From positions 1,123,501-1,187,500 of the forward strand of contig NC_009416.2 in assembly GCF_000002875.2 (NCBI RefSeq): a stretch of DNA of 64,000 nucleotides, written 5' to 3'. A program made the translations under genes and the position numbers. A model generated the notes under the pieces. It ran no database searches, had not been told where the DNA came from, and worked only from the letters and a program-made list of their open reading frames with translations. This document shows positions 18,340 through 30,559 of this stretch, in pieces. The stretch is from Leishmania infantum JPCM5 (Eukaryota; Euglenozoa; Kinetoplastea; Trypanosomatida; Trypanosomatidae). The first letter of the stretch is position 1. Every line of letters begins with the position of its first letter.

Positions 18340-20677
18340 CTTGTCAGGCGTGCCTTATAGTCTTGACGGTGTCTTGTGAGACTGTGAGCGAATGGAGACG
18401 TTCTATGCCCGGCAAGTTGCGAAGGGTGACGTATGTGTGTGTTTGTGCGTGTGGTTGAACGTGGGTATGTGCGAATCCAGTGTGCGTCACAGAATGTTCC
18501 ACGCACATGCAAATTATAAACAACTCAGACGCATCGTTAGGGGTAGCGTGTCAAACACAGAGAAAACGAGACAACCAATGACCATGTGACCACGGTGCAG
18601 CACAAGACACAATTTGCCGCGAATGTCCAGAGCAGATTTAGCGCGCGTATGCATACATCAACGACGAAAAAGAGGAGAGAATAACAAGGTATCTAGAGTT
18701 GATCTGCTGACGCGAACAAAAAAACCCGGGTCATTAACAGCAAGAGCTCTTGACCTTACATGCAACAGAGGCAGCGAGTGGCGATTTCACAGAACGGCCA
18801 TGCACACAAGCCAGTCATCGCACCACTGCTGTCTGATGCAACCGTTGCATCACACACGATGCCGCGTGTGCGTGTCTGTGTGTGCGTGTGTCCGTCGAGC
18901 TGGCGACTGGCGACTCACGAAAACCGGGCACAAATGGATGTGCTTTGAAGAGACTTCATATGTCTCTCGCGCACCGTCTTTCCGCACGCACACCTCGACA
19001 GCCCTGATTATCCCACCCACAGCCGCTAACAAGACAAGCGCCAAGGGTGTGGTCATCAAGAAGCAGGGGAGTGCACGCACAGGGGGGCGGCAGAAGGTGG
19101 AGGCGGCAGTCCCTTGCCAGCAAAGAAGGGAGTCCCAAGGAGCCGATTCGGTTTGCGGCGCGTTGGTGTCGTTCGCCTCTTTGTTTTGTGTGTGTGTGTG
19201 TGTGTGTGTTACGTTGACAAGAGCAAATTGAATACATACGAAAGAGAACCAAACCGAGAGACAAAGAAATACACGAGAGACGAAAAGGAGGAGAAAGGCC
19301 CGGGAATGGGGGGAAGAGGAGGCGGAGACGGACAACAGAGAACAGGGATGGGGCGTGAACTATACATGATATGTGTGTGCGCGCTACTCAGCTAACATAC
19401 GGTTGCGAGTCATTTGCGTCCCCGGAGAGAAGTGAGGAGGGGAAAACGAAAAAGAAAATAAGGCAACAGAAAAGAGCGTGGGTCAAGGACAATAATGCAA
19501 AACCAAACGCGACAACAAGACACACAAACGTGACAGATAGAGGGGTGGAGAAGAGAGAAGGAACAACAACGGCCTGCGTGAGCCTCTGTGTGGATGACGT
19601 GGGGGCAGTGGTGGTGGTAGTGGTGGCTATGGGTGAAGAGAAGCAGAGTGAAAACAAAAAAATGAAAGCGAACGAGAGAAAAAACGAACACTCCCCAAAG
19701 CCAGCCTATACTCACCCGAAGCCACCGCCAGACGCTTTCTGTAGCAACATAGAAACGCCCAAAGACAACCACAGAACTGCTTTGTTGCCGTTGTTGCCGT
19801 CTTGTCCGTCTGTTTGCTTGCTTTTTGTGATACAAGCACCCACGAAAATGAAGTCGAGAGATGCACGCAAGTCAGACGCAGAAGAAAATGTTCAAAAAAA
19901 AAACAGAAAGAGAGCAACAGAAGCGGCGCCCATGCAAAAGCCGCGTCCACACACGCACACACATACAAGAAAAGATTTCCTTCATGAAGTCTGTCCCTTT
20001 CATAGTTACGTGTATGAGCACGGGTATTGCAGTGGCTCTCTCCTCGCTCTCGCTTGATGCATCGCCCCCTCTCCAAGCTCCTCCGTTTCTAGTTTCTTTT
20101 CTTGTGCTGCGTACCGTCTCCCTTCATTTCACTGTGTGTGTGTGTGCGCGCGCGCGTTTGGATCTGCCGACGCGGCTCCTCTCTTCCCTTCAGTGTTGTG
20201 TGTGTGTGTGCATGACGCGACGGATGTGGCATTTAAGTGTGACCATGTGCGTTTGCATGTGAATGTTTATGTCGCTGAGTGACGCGGACTATCATTGAGT
20301 TCCCCCCCCCACACACACGCCTGCTAGCCTCCCCGGCATACCCCGCCTCTTTCAAACCTCCTTTTGAAGCGTTCAACTGTGGAGCTCTACATCACATGAT
20401 AAAGAAATGGAAAGCGCTCAGAGGGGGTGCTGGCAGACGTGAAATGAGCTGTGGTGCGCGCAAGAAAGAGAAGCAGGAAGCGGTGCGAAAAGCTAACGCG
20501 TCCATCGCCGTGCACTGTGTGTGTGTACGTGTGTGTGTTTCGCTGGGCACTTTGCCTCCGGCACCAAGATCGCACCTGCACGCACACACGAGGGCGGCGT
20601 TACGCTCTTGCTCCCCAGCATATCCATCTCTCTGCTTTCACCTGGCTGTGGCTGCCGTGTTGCTGGCATGCTGTCAC
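18340..20677. other. Intergenic region, no gene seen
   Basis: 2.3 kb between alpha-SNAP and the dynein-docking gene. It holds GT runs at 19,187-19,209 and near 20,195-20,210, a C9-10 run near 20,303, purine-rich stretches at 19,240-19,560, and pyrimidine-rich stretches near 20,050-20,170. Frames of up to 244 codons have biased composition or lie antisense to the neighbouring gene. Confidence 0.6.
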
Positions 20678-22534
20678 CTACTTGGCCTTCTGAGCTGCGT
20701 CCTTCTTCTTGCGCTGGTTGCGCTCCTCACGCTCACGCATCGTAGCCAGGCGGGCCTCCATCTGCTTACGGATGTCCTCGTGCGAGACGATGTGATCGTC
20801 ATCCTGGTCAGCGTAGAGGTTACTGTCGCGATCTGTCGTCCCGCCAGCCAGACTGGCGCTGGGCAGCTCCATCATACGCACAAGATCGCGTGCCGATACG
20901 GCGCTATGGGCTGTCTGGGGGGCAATCGGCATTATGGGGCTCTCCTCCACCTCCCAGTCTTCTGCCATCTGCATAGTTTCGCCGTGTGGGGAGTCTGTCG
21001 TGTTGGCAGTTAATGCATTGTCTTCCTCCTCCAAATTCTGCACAGTCTCCTTCGGAGACTGAAGATCTCGGGTGACGCGAGAAGACGACGCCACCGAGGT
21101 GCGCGAGTTCGCGGAAAACTGGTGGTGGCGCTGAAAGGCAATCAAGATGTGCGTGGCGCGCTCCTCAATAGTGCCGAGGAACTGCTTCATGTTGGCCTCT
21201 GTGCACCTCTCCTCACCCTCCACAGCGCCATCGGCCATTTGCGGGCACCCGATGTGCGCATACACATCCTCAGCCGTGGCTGCGGTACGCTGCACGGCGT
21301 CGCGCAACTGCACAGTCGCGTAGTTCATCTCATCTAGCTTGGACTCGGTGCCTGCCAGCTCCTCCTCGAGCCCCTTGATGAGAGCGCGGTGCTGACGCTC
21401 GCTGTCGTCCTCCTCGCTCAGAAGACGCTGAAGGTCGCGGATGCTGTCCTTCAGCGCCTCCTTCTTGGCAGACAGCTCGTTGACGTACTTGTACATGGAG
21501 AAGTTCAGGTCGCCTGTGTGCAAGTACTTTGCGCGCAACTCGTCGATATCGTCTGTCTGCAGGTCGTCCTTGATCTGAGCAAGAATGCTTGTTATGGTGG
21601 CGGACTCTCTCTCCACACACAGCAATGTGTGTGTGTCGTCCTCGTCGTCCTCCCCACCCGTCGTGGAGACCGGCTCTTCGCCGTTGCCGGGCACCGACGC
21701 GCCAATCGCTCGCCGGGAGGTGACCACTTCTTCCTGAGCGCGGGCAGCTTTCGTGTCGCCCATGCGCTCGTCAAAATCGTACTCGCGCGCCTCCAGCTCG
21801 AGCTGCATCTCCGTCTGCTCATCGCGCATGGCCTTGATGTCCATCATGGCGGTGTCCAGGTCGCGCAGCTGATTGGTGTAGGCCTGGCGCTGCTCGGCCA
21901 GCGCGGCGCGCAACCGCTCCACCTCGCGCAGCTGCGCGTCGCGATCGTCCATATCCCTGTTCGACTTCTCAATGTGCTCGGCCATGAGGCGCTTCTTCGT
22001 CTTCAAATCGTCCTCCATGCGCTTGTGCACGCGCAGGAACACGCGACGCTCCTCTCGAATGACGTCGATGCGGTCGCGCAGCTCTTTGTTATACGACAGA
22101 GCATCGTTGAACTGACCTAACGTTTGATCCAGTCGGCTCTCCAGAATGTCGACCTGGCGCTGCACCGCCGCTGCCTGTTCCTTCTCTACATTGATGCCGC
22201 CCTTCATCTTGCGGCTTTGGAGGAGGTCGATGCGGGCCAGCTGGTACCGCTTCGTCAGATCATTTTTGCGCATCTTCTCAAACTGGTAGCGGCGCTCCAG
22301 ACCTTCAACATCGCTCTGCAACGACGCCAGCTTATCCGCCTTGACATAGTCGTAATGCGTGCCAGAGAGAGCACTGATCTCCTTCTTGATTTGGTCGTTC
22401 TCTTCGGTTATATGCAGGATCTGTTCTTGCTGACGCGCGCCCTGGTCCTGTGCAGCGAGGATGCCATCCGCTATCTGCGAGTGGCGCAGAGTGTCGGACA
22501 CTGCGCCCTTCTTTTTGGCGGCCACCACTGACAT
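20678..22534 (-). CDS. Outer dynein arm docking complex coiled-coil protein (ODA1/CCDC114-like)
   Basis: 618 aa from the ATG at 22534; the frame's upstream extension starts only at a TTG. Heptad-rich coiled coil runs over most of residues 20-260 and 300-420. The segment VDILESRLDQTLGQFNDAL followed by YNKELRDRIDVIREERRVF matches the 'LE.RLDKAL.KFNEAL..N..LR..ID.LR.ER..F' core of Chlamydomonas ODA1 (DC2) and human CCDC114/CCDC151. These proteins anchor outer dynein arms to doublet microtubules of the axoneme, so flagellar motility is the expected role. The C-terminus (residues ~480-618) is acidic, then basic and Arg/Glu-rich. Assignment to this particular docking subunit rather than a paralogue is uncertain. 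Confidence 0.82.
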   Translation of the reverse strand: MSVVAAKKKGAVSDTLRHSQIADGILAAQDQGARQQEQILHITEENDQIKKEISALSGTHYDYVKADKLASLQSDVEGLERRYQFEKMRKNDLTKRYQLARIDLLQSRKMKGGINVEKEQAAAVQRQVDILESRLDQTLGQFNDALSYNKELRDRIDVIREERRVFLRVHKRMEDDLKTKKRLMAEHIEKSNRDMDDRDAQLREVERLRAALAEQRQAYTNQLRDLDTAMMDIKAMRDEQTEMQLELEAREYDFDERMGDTKAARAQEEVVTSRRAIGASVPGNGEEPVSTTGGEDDEDDTHTLLCVERESATITSILAQIKDDLQTDDIDELRAKYLHTGDLNFSMYKYVNELSAKKEALKDSIRDLQRLLSEEDDSERQHRALIKGLEEELAGTESKLDEMNYATVQLRDAVQRTAATAEDVYAHIGCPQMADGAVEGEERCTEANMKQFLGTIEERATHILIAFQRHHQFSANSRTSVASSSRVTRDLQSPKETVQNLEEEDNALTANTTDSPHGETMQMAEDWEVEESPIMPIAPQTAHSAVSARDLVRMMELPSASLAGGTTDRDSNLYADQDDDHIVSHEDIRKQMEARLATMREREERNQRKKKDAAQKAK

Positions 22535-25036
22535 GACCAAGTCCGCCAATGTACGTTAGGATGATCCTGTCGACCAACGAAATGGAGGGAGGAAGAGGAG
22601 GCAGCGGCGAGAGGTACAATGCCTCCGCAAGGGTGTCGTTTTTCGCTGGACCTGAGGATGGCGTGCTCTGTTCTGCACTGCCCCCCGCCTTCAAGAAGTT
22701 GAAAGAGAATGTGAAGTGCAGGACGCAGATGTGATATGCTGAGAGAGGGGGAGGAGACCGCCGTGCCGGAGAAGAGCACGAGAGAAAAAAATAAAAAAAA
22801 CGTCAGACAACTGGACCTAGCGGCAGAAAAGGACAGCCCGGAGCAATGAAGTCAGCGAAGTGCAAGCGGGGCGGAGAAAAACACGGCTGGCCGTCCTGAC
22901 TTCGTAGATTCGTGGCATTGATGACAGTTGCACGGAAACGGGTGCGCGCGCAATGGGGTGGTAGGCGCACGTACGTGTGTGCGTGTGTGTGTGAAGGGGG
23001 GCGTTGGGGACGAGTAAGAAAAGAAAAATAGGAAAGGAAGATGAGATTGCAGTAAAGCGAAAAGACACGTAGAGTGTGGTGGTATGTGCACAGTGCAAAC
23101 TATGTGTGGAACGGAGGACTGCAGACGCAGAGAGAGGTCACGGTGCTCACACATTCCTCTCTGCTGTTGCAAGAGTTTCTTACGCCCTTCTCAGCTGACG
23201 TCATCGCCTAGGAAGTGCCGCAAGGAGAAAGCTACCCCACTCGGAAACAGAAGCATGGCACCGCGAGCTCGAGATTATTACTCGAAGGCCCTCACCGCAG
23301 CATCACAACGAATGACAGCACACTGTGTTCTATTTTGCTTTTCCTTGTTTCTCTGCGCAAAGAGGGAGTAAGAAACAGCGTACATACAACATGCCGATAC
23401 ACATAACGACGCTCACCTTCATTCGTATTTTTTTTGTATTCCCTTCACCGGATCATTGAATGCGTCTCGCACCGCCTTGCATGGGCACGTCAGCACCTCT
23501 GCGTGTGGCCGTGCTTCTCGCTTCCATACCCCATCTCCATCTTCTTGAAAGGAATACAGGTGAAACGGTGAATGAAAGAATGAGGGCGCCTTTTTTTTCG
23601 GGGGAGTGAGAGAGTGAAGGGGGGATATGCATTCGCCTTCGCTTGGTGGCGAGGAGGAGGAGCTTGCATGCGCGTATGCTGTGAGGAAGTGCCCTCTTAT
23701 TTTTCCAAGTGCTCTTTTTAAGTATCGATAAAGGCAGCCTTTTCGAAATAGGAAGCGAGAGAGACCCACAGGAAGGTGCAAGAAAAAAGAACAAAAGTGA
23801 GCAGCGGGCGAGGGGAGAGGAAAGAAGGGAGTCCGGGGAGAAGACACACGCGTACACGAAAAAGCAAAGACGAGGGTAGAAACAGCCGAGCTTGGGAGCG
23901 AGACAAACACAAAATGCACACGTGCCAGCCCGGAAAACAATACAAGGGAGAAAATGTAAGAGAAGCGATCGGCATCAACAGGGAGACTGCAGCAGCGGCA
24001 GCATCACATGAGGTGCGCGAAAGAGAACCAAGAAAACGAAAGAGAGGACCTTAGCGCAGCTCATCATCCCGCATTCACGCACCGAGGTCAGCGATCAGCC
24101 ATCAACCGCCTCGGCACGGCGCCCTCCGGCAGATAAAAAGGTGCTGTGCCCCCACCCCCACCCCATCCCTTCCGTCTTTGACACGCGACAACGACTTATC
24201 CGAAGAATGAATCAGTGAGAGGGCGAATAGAAAGAGTAGCATCAAGAAAGGAAGAGAAAACGAGCAAGGACCAACCGCAAACATCCGCGGTTGCTGCATC
24301 TCAGTCGCACCCGCTCTCCACAAGGTCCCATCGCCCCTTCCGGCCTTCTACCCTCTTCCCCTCGGCCTTCTCCCATCACAAGCGTTTTTTTTTCATGCAA
24401 CAAAGAAAGAAGCCCCAAAGTAGAAGCGCACGCCTCACATCACGTACAACATCACACAAGAAAGGGCAACATCACAAAAAAAGCGGCATTTGCCACAGGC
24501 GACACGCCACAAGAACGATAAGAGAGAAAGCAGGCAGGTGAGTTATTTCACCCCTTTGCGCCACAGTCTCACTCACGCTCACACAACTACAGACACGCAC
24601 ATGCAGTGGTAAAAGCAGGGCCCTCCCCCACAACCACCACCTGTCTCACGGTATCCTCCTCCTCTGCACAACGTGCTCTCCATGAGGGAAGAGATGGCAG
24701 CGCGAGGGAGACAGGGTGGGAAGGGGCTGAGCGAAAGGGTGAGAAGTAATAAAAGATGGCCACCTCACAGATGTCTGGCGCATTTCACAGACCCTCCTCA
24801 CAGAGGTGAGCTATCGAGACTTTATAGACGCACATCTGTGTGTGTGCGCGCAACAGACACACACGCAAAAGAAAACACTGACGGTTTGTTTCCTCCCTTT
24901 TTCCATCCTCACTCTTCGTACGAGTCCCTCGCCTGCTGCTGCGTGAAGCAGTGCCCTCCCCCTCTCCCCCGTCCTTTCCTTACCACTATGCCTACACCCC
25001 CCTCCTCCAGTAGAGACTGGCAGAGGGCGGGCAGCA
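22535..25036. other. Intergenic region, no gene seen
   Basis: 2.5 kb between the dynein-docking gene and the ubiquitin protease. It is purine-rich on the plus strand in many places, with a short GT run near 22,975-22,992 and a poly-T near 24,386-24,393. No frame looks like a protein. Confidence 0.6.
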
Positions 25037-28000
25037 TTACGCTGGACTTGCCGTAGCTTCAACGCGCTCAAAACACAAAATGTACGCCCCATTCGGCGCT
25101 GGGGCGTCGCAGCTGTCGATCGTCGCGTGTGTGTCGTTGTAGTATACCCATTTCTTCACGGAATCGTTGAAGGCGGCCGCAGTGTAATGCCCAAAGCTGA
25201 GCGACCCGGTGTGGTACACCACACCGCGCAGGCGGTACTTCGTGCCCTCCGTCTGAAGTCCAGCGGATTCGGGGTCCAGGTACGGCGCAAAGTCGAGCTC
25301 GCTGGGGAACTGCACTGTGGTGTTCTTCTTGTCGGCGCTGTACGTGTGCATCTTAAAGCGCTTAAAGGACACAATGAGGCACGGGGGCAGACGGAAGAGG
25401 GTGCGGTGCACTTTCGTCTCCCGAAACTCCTTGCACCGACTGCAGAACCAGGCATCCTCGCCCCGCAGCAGGTCCGGCTGCATAGAGTGCGACAAGCACT
25501 CGTGCAGCGAGCATTTCACCTCCGGGGTGATGTCGCTACCTACGCCGCGGAGTCCAAAGGCATCCGAACTCCGTCCGTCGGTAACGAGCTGATACTTGGC
25601 AGAGTCGTACTGGATGCACACGACAATGGTGGTCGTCAGCGCCGTGGAAGCTGGCGCCTTTTCACAGGCCTCGCTCCCTGTCGCATCTGTGTTAATGTCG
25701 TCGCCCGTGGATGTGGTTTTTGTGACGCTGGCGGTTGTGGATTTGCGGAGAATGCGCTGAACTATCTTGATGTCTCGCTCAATGGATGCAGCCGCTGCGC
25801 CGGCGTCGTTGGCGGACGCCAGCTTTCCTTTGGCTTCGTGCTTGTGGGATGGAGGCGTGACGTACCCTGCCCCTCCGCTTAGAGTCTCTGTGGGAGTGAA
25901 GAGCGCTACCTCGTCCGTCTCGTCTTCTGGAACGCGTTGAAGAAGTGCTGTCGCCACCTCTAAAGAGCGCGGGCGGATGTGCTCCGCGTAGGCGGTCATG
26001 CAGTCACGGGGTTCGCTGGCCAAAACGAGCCCCTCCGCGTCGGCGGCATCTACGGCCGCAGGCTGCGGGTGCTCCGCACCGTAAGACGCCGGAAACTCGT
26101 CGATCCAAACCGGGGTGCCTATTATGGCAGTCGTGGAGGGAAGCGGTGCATCCTTCATGAAGTACCACACACGTGCCGCAGGCGCCCCTGCTGCACCCAC
26201 TGTAGTCGGTGGCGGCGCAGATGCCACGCTCAGATCTGCGCTCGCCAGGTAGCACCGTGCCCAAGCAAACACGCGACCATGATCAGGAATGTCCATTACG
26301 CGCACGTCCACCTGCACGCGCGCTGCCACACTCCTTGCCCTCTGCTTTTCCTCCTCCGCAGTCATCTCATCTGCAGAGCCGTCCAGAAAAAAGCGCAGCA
26401 CCTCTCTGCTAGCACTGGCATTGCTCAGCAGCAGCTGTCGAAGCGCCTCCTCCACCTCCTGCTCGCGCACCGTGTTGTCTGGCTGCACCAGCACGTGAAC
26501 CTTCAGCGTCACCAGCGCGTGCGCACGGGCCGTGCCCCCCTTCACAGGTCGAAACAGCGGTGCCATGAAGCCGCTGTGTGAGACGGGCTCGGCCGCGTCG
26601 TCAGACTTGCTTAGCTCCACCATAACATCCACGCTCATGGCGCGCCGCTGCGGCGGGTCTTTGATGCTGACGGAGAGCGTGACGTTGTTGTCGAAGACGG
26701 TGCTGCACTCCCCACAGGTGAGGCATGTGAAGACGGTCTTCGACTGGTGGAAGAAGAGGGGCGGTATGAACGACTTGTTGTTTTCCAAGAAGTTGCTCCA
26801 GAAGATGGTGGAGAGCTCCTGCGTCGCGATCGCCTTGTCGCTGTCCTCGCGCTGTCGGTAGCATCGCTCCGAGAGGAGATTGATCTCCTCACTCAGGTGA
26901 TCCAGGAGCACTTCTATGAACTCATTTGCATCTTGCTGCTGGTAGCCAGAAAAACGCTTCACTCGCATACCAATCTGCTCCTTAAGCTCACGGGTCTCCG
27001 CGAAGGAGTGCTGCCCAGACCACATCGTCGTCAGCAGCCTAATGAGCAGCGGAGTTATAACCGCCTGTGAAAAGTGCGAAATGGGAAGCGTCAAAAGCTT
27101 CGTGCGGAAGGAGGTGAGATTCGACAAGCACTGAAGGGCACTGTTCATGTAGCATGTGTTGCCGACATTGGTCAGGCCGCACACACCGCATTGGTGTGCT
27201 GCCACCTCCATCGTGCGTGTAATTTCGCCTCCGCCGTCGTCGCCGTTTGTGTTGTTCAGCGTCAGCACCAGGGACAAGAGCACCTTCCCGCTCGTCTGCA
27301 GCCTCCACTCCTCCACGCTCTCCGGCATATACTGCTCGATGCGCCGCCGCAGCTGCTGCAATATCTCCTGCACGGTCACGTCCATCCCATCCCCCCTTTC
27401 TGCAATCGTGAACGGACCTGTTTTCACGGAAAGCATGTAGAGGCCTTTGCAGCAGATGCGCACCGTGTCGGTTCCGTTGATTGCCGCAAACCACACTCTG
27501 GCCACCTTGTCCGACATCATGCCCTCCTCCTCCCTCATCACGCCCCAGGCGAGGTGGCACACCTCGCGCATGTCGCTATGCAGGAGTGCCTCCTCCACGG
27601 GCACCTCTACGCTGTACTTGTCAAGCGCTCCGTCCGATTCGTTCCGCTCCCACCACTCAAATGTCGTGAACACGGTCAGCGGAAGCGGCTTCCACATGAG
27701 GAGACAGCGCTCCCGCAGAGGAAAGGCTCCATACATGACGTACTTGGGGCCGGTGCCAAAGAAGTCAAAGAAGGAGTTGTACAGAGTCTCTGGAATCACC
27801 TGGTATCGCTCCGAGTCTAGAGAAAGCCAGTGCCGGCGCGGGTCGTGCGGCGAGACCGTCATGAGCGCGAACGTGTCGATCGGGCCCGGAAAAGGTGGGT
27901 GTGGCCCGGGTGAGGCCAAGCAGTGCTGCTCCTTCGCTTGCGTGGACCACCTCAGCAGCTGCTCCATCCACGCCGTCGGCACCACAACGCCGCGCGGAAG

Positions 28001-29062
28001 AGCTTCCCTGTTCTGCATCAAGCTCCGCTGCTGACAAGCAAAGTACAAGCAGTAAAAGAACAGCTCCAGGTTAAGGCGCGAGGCGTCCTCTTCCTCCCCC
28101 CACAGAAACGGCGCCACCTCTGTTGGGTTGCGAGAGCGCTGCTGGTAGGCTGGAAAGAAGCTGCACACCCACGCATCAGCAGTGCTCTGGAGAATGGAGC
28201 AGAGGTCCTCCTTGCAGTCGATAGGGGTCGTATCGTCGCTGTACTTGTTGCGCAGCGCGTGCGGCACGTGTGCTCCCTGCGTCAAGTGTTCCTCCATGAG
28301 ACGGCGGCTCATCTCGCTGATCTCCTTTACATGGGCAAAACTGCGCAAGGAGTAGCGGCTGAAGTGGTGGCTGCCACCCGAGCCATGGCACCCGCCGTCA
28401 TTCATCACCTCCGAAACAATGCTCTGCAAACCCGAGACAAAGGCAACGGACAGCTCGTGCGGCGTCACGCACAACCCACGCGCTGATTCCTCATTCTCGC
28501 TGGACAGAAGCGGCGGCGTCGCGAGAGCGAAAATGTCCGCTACGCTTTCTTGGATCAAGTCATGCAGCACAGCGCTTGCGATACCGAACCAGGCAACGCT
28601 AAACTCCTCCGTTGCGGCCGGAACAGCCCCGGCGTTGATGCCGTCCAGGTGGGCTGCGATGGCCGAGTGTGAGCGCTTTAGCCATGTGATGCTGCCGTCG
28701 AACCCGCGAAGGCTCTCCAAGATGTTTCCCACAAGCGCCTGAATATAAGCCTGGAGTCGGTCGAGCGGAAGCTGCGGCTGCGCCACCACGGCAGCATTCT
28801 CCTCGTCATCCGTTTCAGCCGTAGAAGCAGCGGTGTAGTCATGCGCTGTCGTAGCCGTCCCATTCCAAGTTATGGTTCTCGGCTTGCCGGTAGCCATGCA
28901 CGCTTCTTCGTTGACCTGTGATGCTGTCGAGTCTTCTTCTGCAGAGGCGAAGCTGTCACGGGTAGTGGCGGTAAACGAAGATCCTTCAATGCTGTGGTTT
29001 CTCTCCTTCAGCTCCATCTCCTCCATAGCGTCCCCAGAGCTCAGAGCTCCTTCAGAGCTCAT
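25037..29062 (-). CDS. Ubiquitin carboxyl-terminal hydrolase (USP, peptidase family C19)
   Basis: 1341 aa from the ATG at 29062. The open frame extends to a TTG at 29155, but a likely splice acceptor (TTTTCAG on the minus strand, near 29,174) is followed by this ATG as the first one. The enzyme removes ubiquitin from proteins. The Cys box GLTNVGNTCYMNSALQCL lies at about residues 628-645 with the catalytic Cys near 636. The His box (GSLSFGHYTAAAF, then WVYYND and an AYILCFER end) is at about residues 1285-1335. Two zinc-ribbon pairs, CLTCGEC and CSRCKE, flank a ~350-residue insertion, as in the USP4/USP15 group. The N-terminal ~250 residues are acidic and low complexity; residues ~400-610 probably form DUSP/ubiquitin-like modules, though I could not match these firmly. 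Confidence 0.93.
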   Translation of the reverse strand: MSSEGALSSGDAMEEMELKERNHSIEGSSFTATTRDSFASAEEDSTASQVNEEACMATGKPRTITWNGTATTAHDYTAASTAETDDEENAAVVAQPQLPLDRLQAYIQALVGNILESLRGFDGSITWLKRSHSAIAAHLDGINAGAVPAATEEFSVAWFGIASAVLHDLIQESVADIFALATPPLLSSENEESARGLCVTPHELSVAFVSGLQSIVSEVMNDGGCHGSGGSHHFSRYSLRSFAHVKEISEMSRRLMEEHLTQGAHVPHALRNKYSDDTTPIDCKEDLCSILQSTADAWVCSFFPAYQQRSRNPTEVAPFLWGEEEDASRLNLELFFYCLYFACQQRSLMQNREALPRGVVVPTAWMEQLLRWSTQAKEQHCLASPGPHPPFPGPIDTFALMTVSPHDPRRHWLSLDSERYQVIPETLYNSFFDFFGTGPKYVMYGAFPLRERCLLMWKPLPLTVFTTFEWWERNESDGALDKYSVEVPVEEALLHSDMREVCHLAWGVMREEEGMMSDKVARVWFAAINGTDTVRICCKGLYMLSVKTGPFTIAERGDGMDVTVQEILQQLRRRIEQYMPESVEEWRLQTSGKVLLSLVLTLNNTNGDDGGGEITRTMEVAAHQCGVCGLTNVGNTCYMNSALQCLSNLTSFRTKLLTLPISHFSQAVITPLLIRLLTTMWSGQHSFAETRELKEQIGMRVKRFSGYQQQDANEFIEVLLDHLSEEINLLSERCYRQREDSDKAIATQELSTIFWSNFLENNKSFIPPLFFHQSKTVFTCLTCGECSTVFDNNVTLSVSIKDPPQRRAMSVDVMVELSKSDDAAEPVSHSGFMAPLFRPVKGGTARAHALVTLKVHVLVQPDNTVREQEVEEALRQLLLSNASASREVLRFFLDGSADEMTAEEEKQRARSVAARVQVDVRVMDIPDHGRVFAWARCYLASADLSVASAPPPTTVGAAGAPAARVWYFMKDAPLPSTTAIIGTPVWIDEFPASYGAEHPQPAAVDAADAEGLVLASEPRDCMTAYAEHIRPRSLEVATALLQRVPEDETDEVALFTPTETLSGGAGYVTPPSHKHEAKGKLASANDAGAAAASIERDIKIVQRILRKSTTASVTKTTSTGDDINTDATGSEACEKAPASTALTTTIVVCIQYDSAKYQLVTDGRSSDAFGLRGVGSDITPEVKCSLHECLSHSMQPDLLRGEDAWFCSRCKEFRETKVHRTLFRLPPCLIVSFKRFKMHTYSADKKNTTVQFPSELDFAPYLDPESAGLQTEGTKYRLRGVVYHTGSLSFGHYTAAAFNDSVKKWVYYNDTHATIDSCDAPAPNGAYILCFERVEATASPA

Positions 29063-30559
29063 GGCGGCGCGATCGTCGTCCTGCGAGTGAGCGCGTGCAA
29101 TTGGGTATGTAGTTGCCCGAGTTGAAGACAAGTGTACCTCGTGCGAGAAGCGCAAAGAGAATCAGACGGGACAGCTGAAAACAACAAAAGAACGGGTTAA
29201 GCCTGTGAAAACGCTTCAAGTCACCCTGTGCTACGTTTTGGGCAAGGGGGCGCTCCTTCGGGGTGCCCGCAGTCAATTTGTATGTTGATGAACTCGTGTG
29301 AGGACGGGTCGTAGAGTGAGGGATGCTTTGCCGTTTGTCTTTCCTTTTGATGAGGAGGAGCGCCCCTGGTCCGCTGAAACTCCCCTGTTGATGCTTTCCT
29401 TTACTTGCACGTATTGGGGGGGGGGCTTTTGGTTCGCGAACCCAAAGTTTACGTCGTGTGCGTGCTAGTGCGTACGATGAATAATGTTACTGCAGAGGAC
29501 GAGGAGTGTGACAAGAGAGTCACGCAGAAAGGAAAATGGAAAACAAAATGGGCAGTCGGAGAGGGTGAATCGGGCTGCAGTGGAGCTTGTGCGAGCAGCG
29601 TTCAATTACTACCAGACCGGGCGAATGCACAAAACCAAGTAGTTCGGAGCAGGGACGTTAGGGTGGCTCCAGGGATTGAGTTGAAAGAGGAGTAAAAATA
29701 ATGAAGCCACGCCCTCTCGTGAATGTGAGGCTCCCGTTTGTCGGCGTTGCTATGAGTGTGGCACTAGAAGAGAGACAAAACAGACGTTGCACACGACACC
29801 GTCGAAAGACGGAAAGCGAAAAAAGAGAAGCAGATCCAAATGGAACAGGAATAACAACAATAACGAGCAGGGGTGGGTCGCCGCAGCACTGGGTGCGGTT
29901 ATTCGTAGTGGCGACTGCGCTGTTACGCGCGCTCGTCGGCTCGGGCCCGAGCAGTTGCGGCTTTCCTTGTGCAAATGGCTGCCAAGAGAAATGAGCAGGG
30001 GTAAGGAGAGGCACCCGCACGCCCAGGCACATCGAGTGCACGCAGCGTTGCTTGCTAGCTGCAATGCCTCGCAATCCACGGCCATTGCTTTCATCCTGGT
30101 CTGTTTCCTCACCATCTCGCGTTCCTTGCTGTTCGATTTTGACATATATCAGGATGACTGCTTCGCCATGACCAGAAAGAAGAGCTGCGCGCCTGTCAAC
30201 AGCCACACACTTCGGTACCCGCACACTCGCCCATCAGCTGGCGCGAAGATACAGCAAAGAAGCACAGAAATCGCCCAGTGCTGCTCTTCTATCGCCATTT
30301 GTCGCATAGCGATGGCCCATGGATGCACCTCGAAAGACTGCACTGAGTCTCGGAACCTCACACGCGCCCGACTCACAACCGTCCACATCTGCCTCTCTTT
30401 CCTAACAGCGCACACGCTAGCAGACGAGCAATAAAACAACGATGAAAGAAAGCATGCACAGGGGGCCTTTGTGCATGACAGTGCCGTACTCTGTGAAACA
30501 CGCAGACACGCGCACACGATGAAGAAAACCTGAGCACGTACATGAGGACACGCATCAGC
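29063..30559. other. Intergenic region, no gene seen
   Basis: 1.5 kb with a G10 run near 29,417-29,427 and mixed-composition sequence at 30,000-30,400 that resembles neither coding sequence nor the SIDER elements elsewhere in the window. Confidence 0.6.

Noticed and set aside
20279..22120. Plus-strand frames of about 244 codons near and across the dynein-docking gene
   Set aside because: Antisense to a well-supported coiled-coil protein; Leu/Val/His-rich shadow.
29063..29155. Longer N-terminus for the ubiquitin protease
   Set aside because: The frame opens at TTG, and the first ATG after the likely splice acceptor is at 29062.
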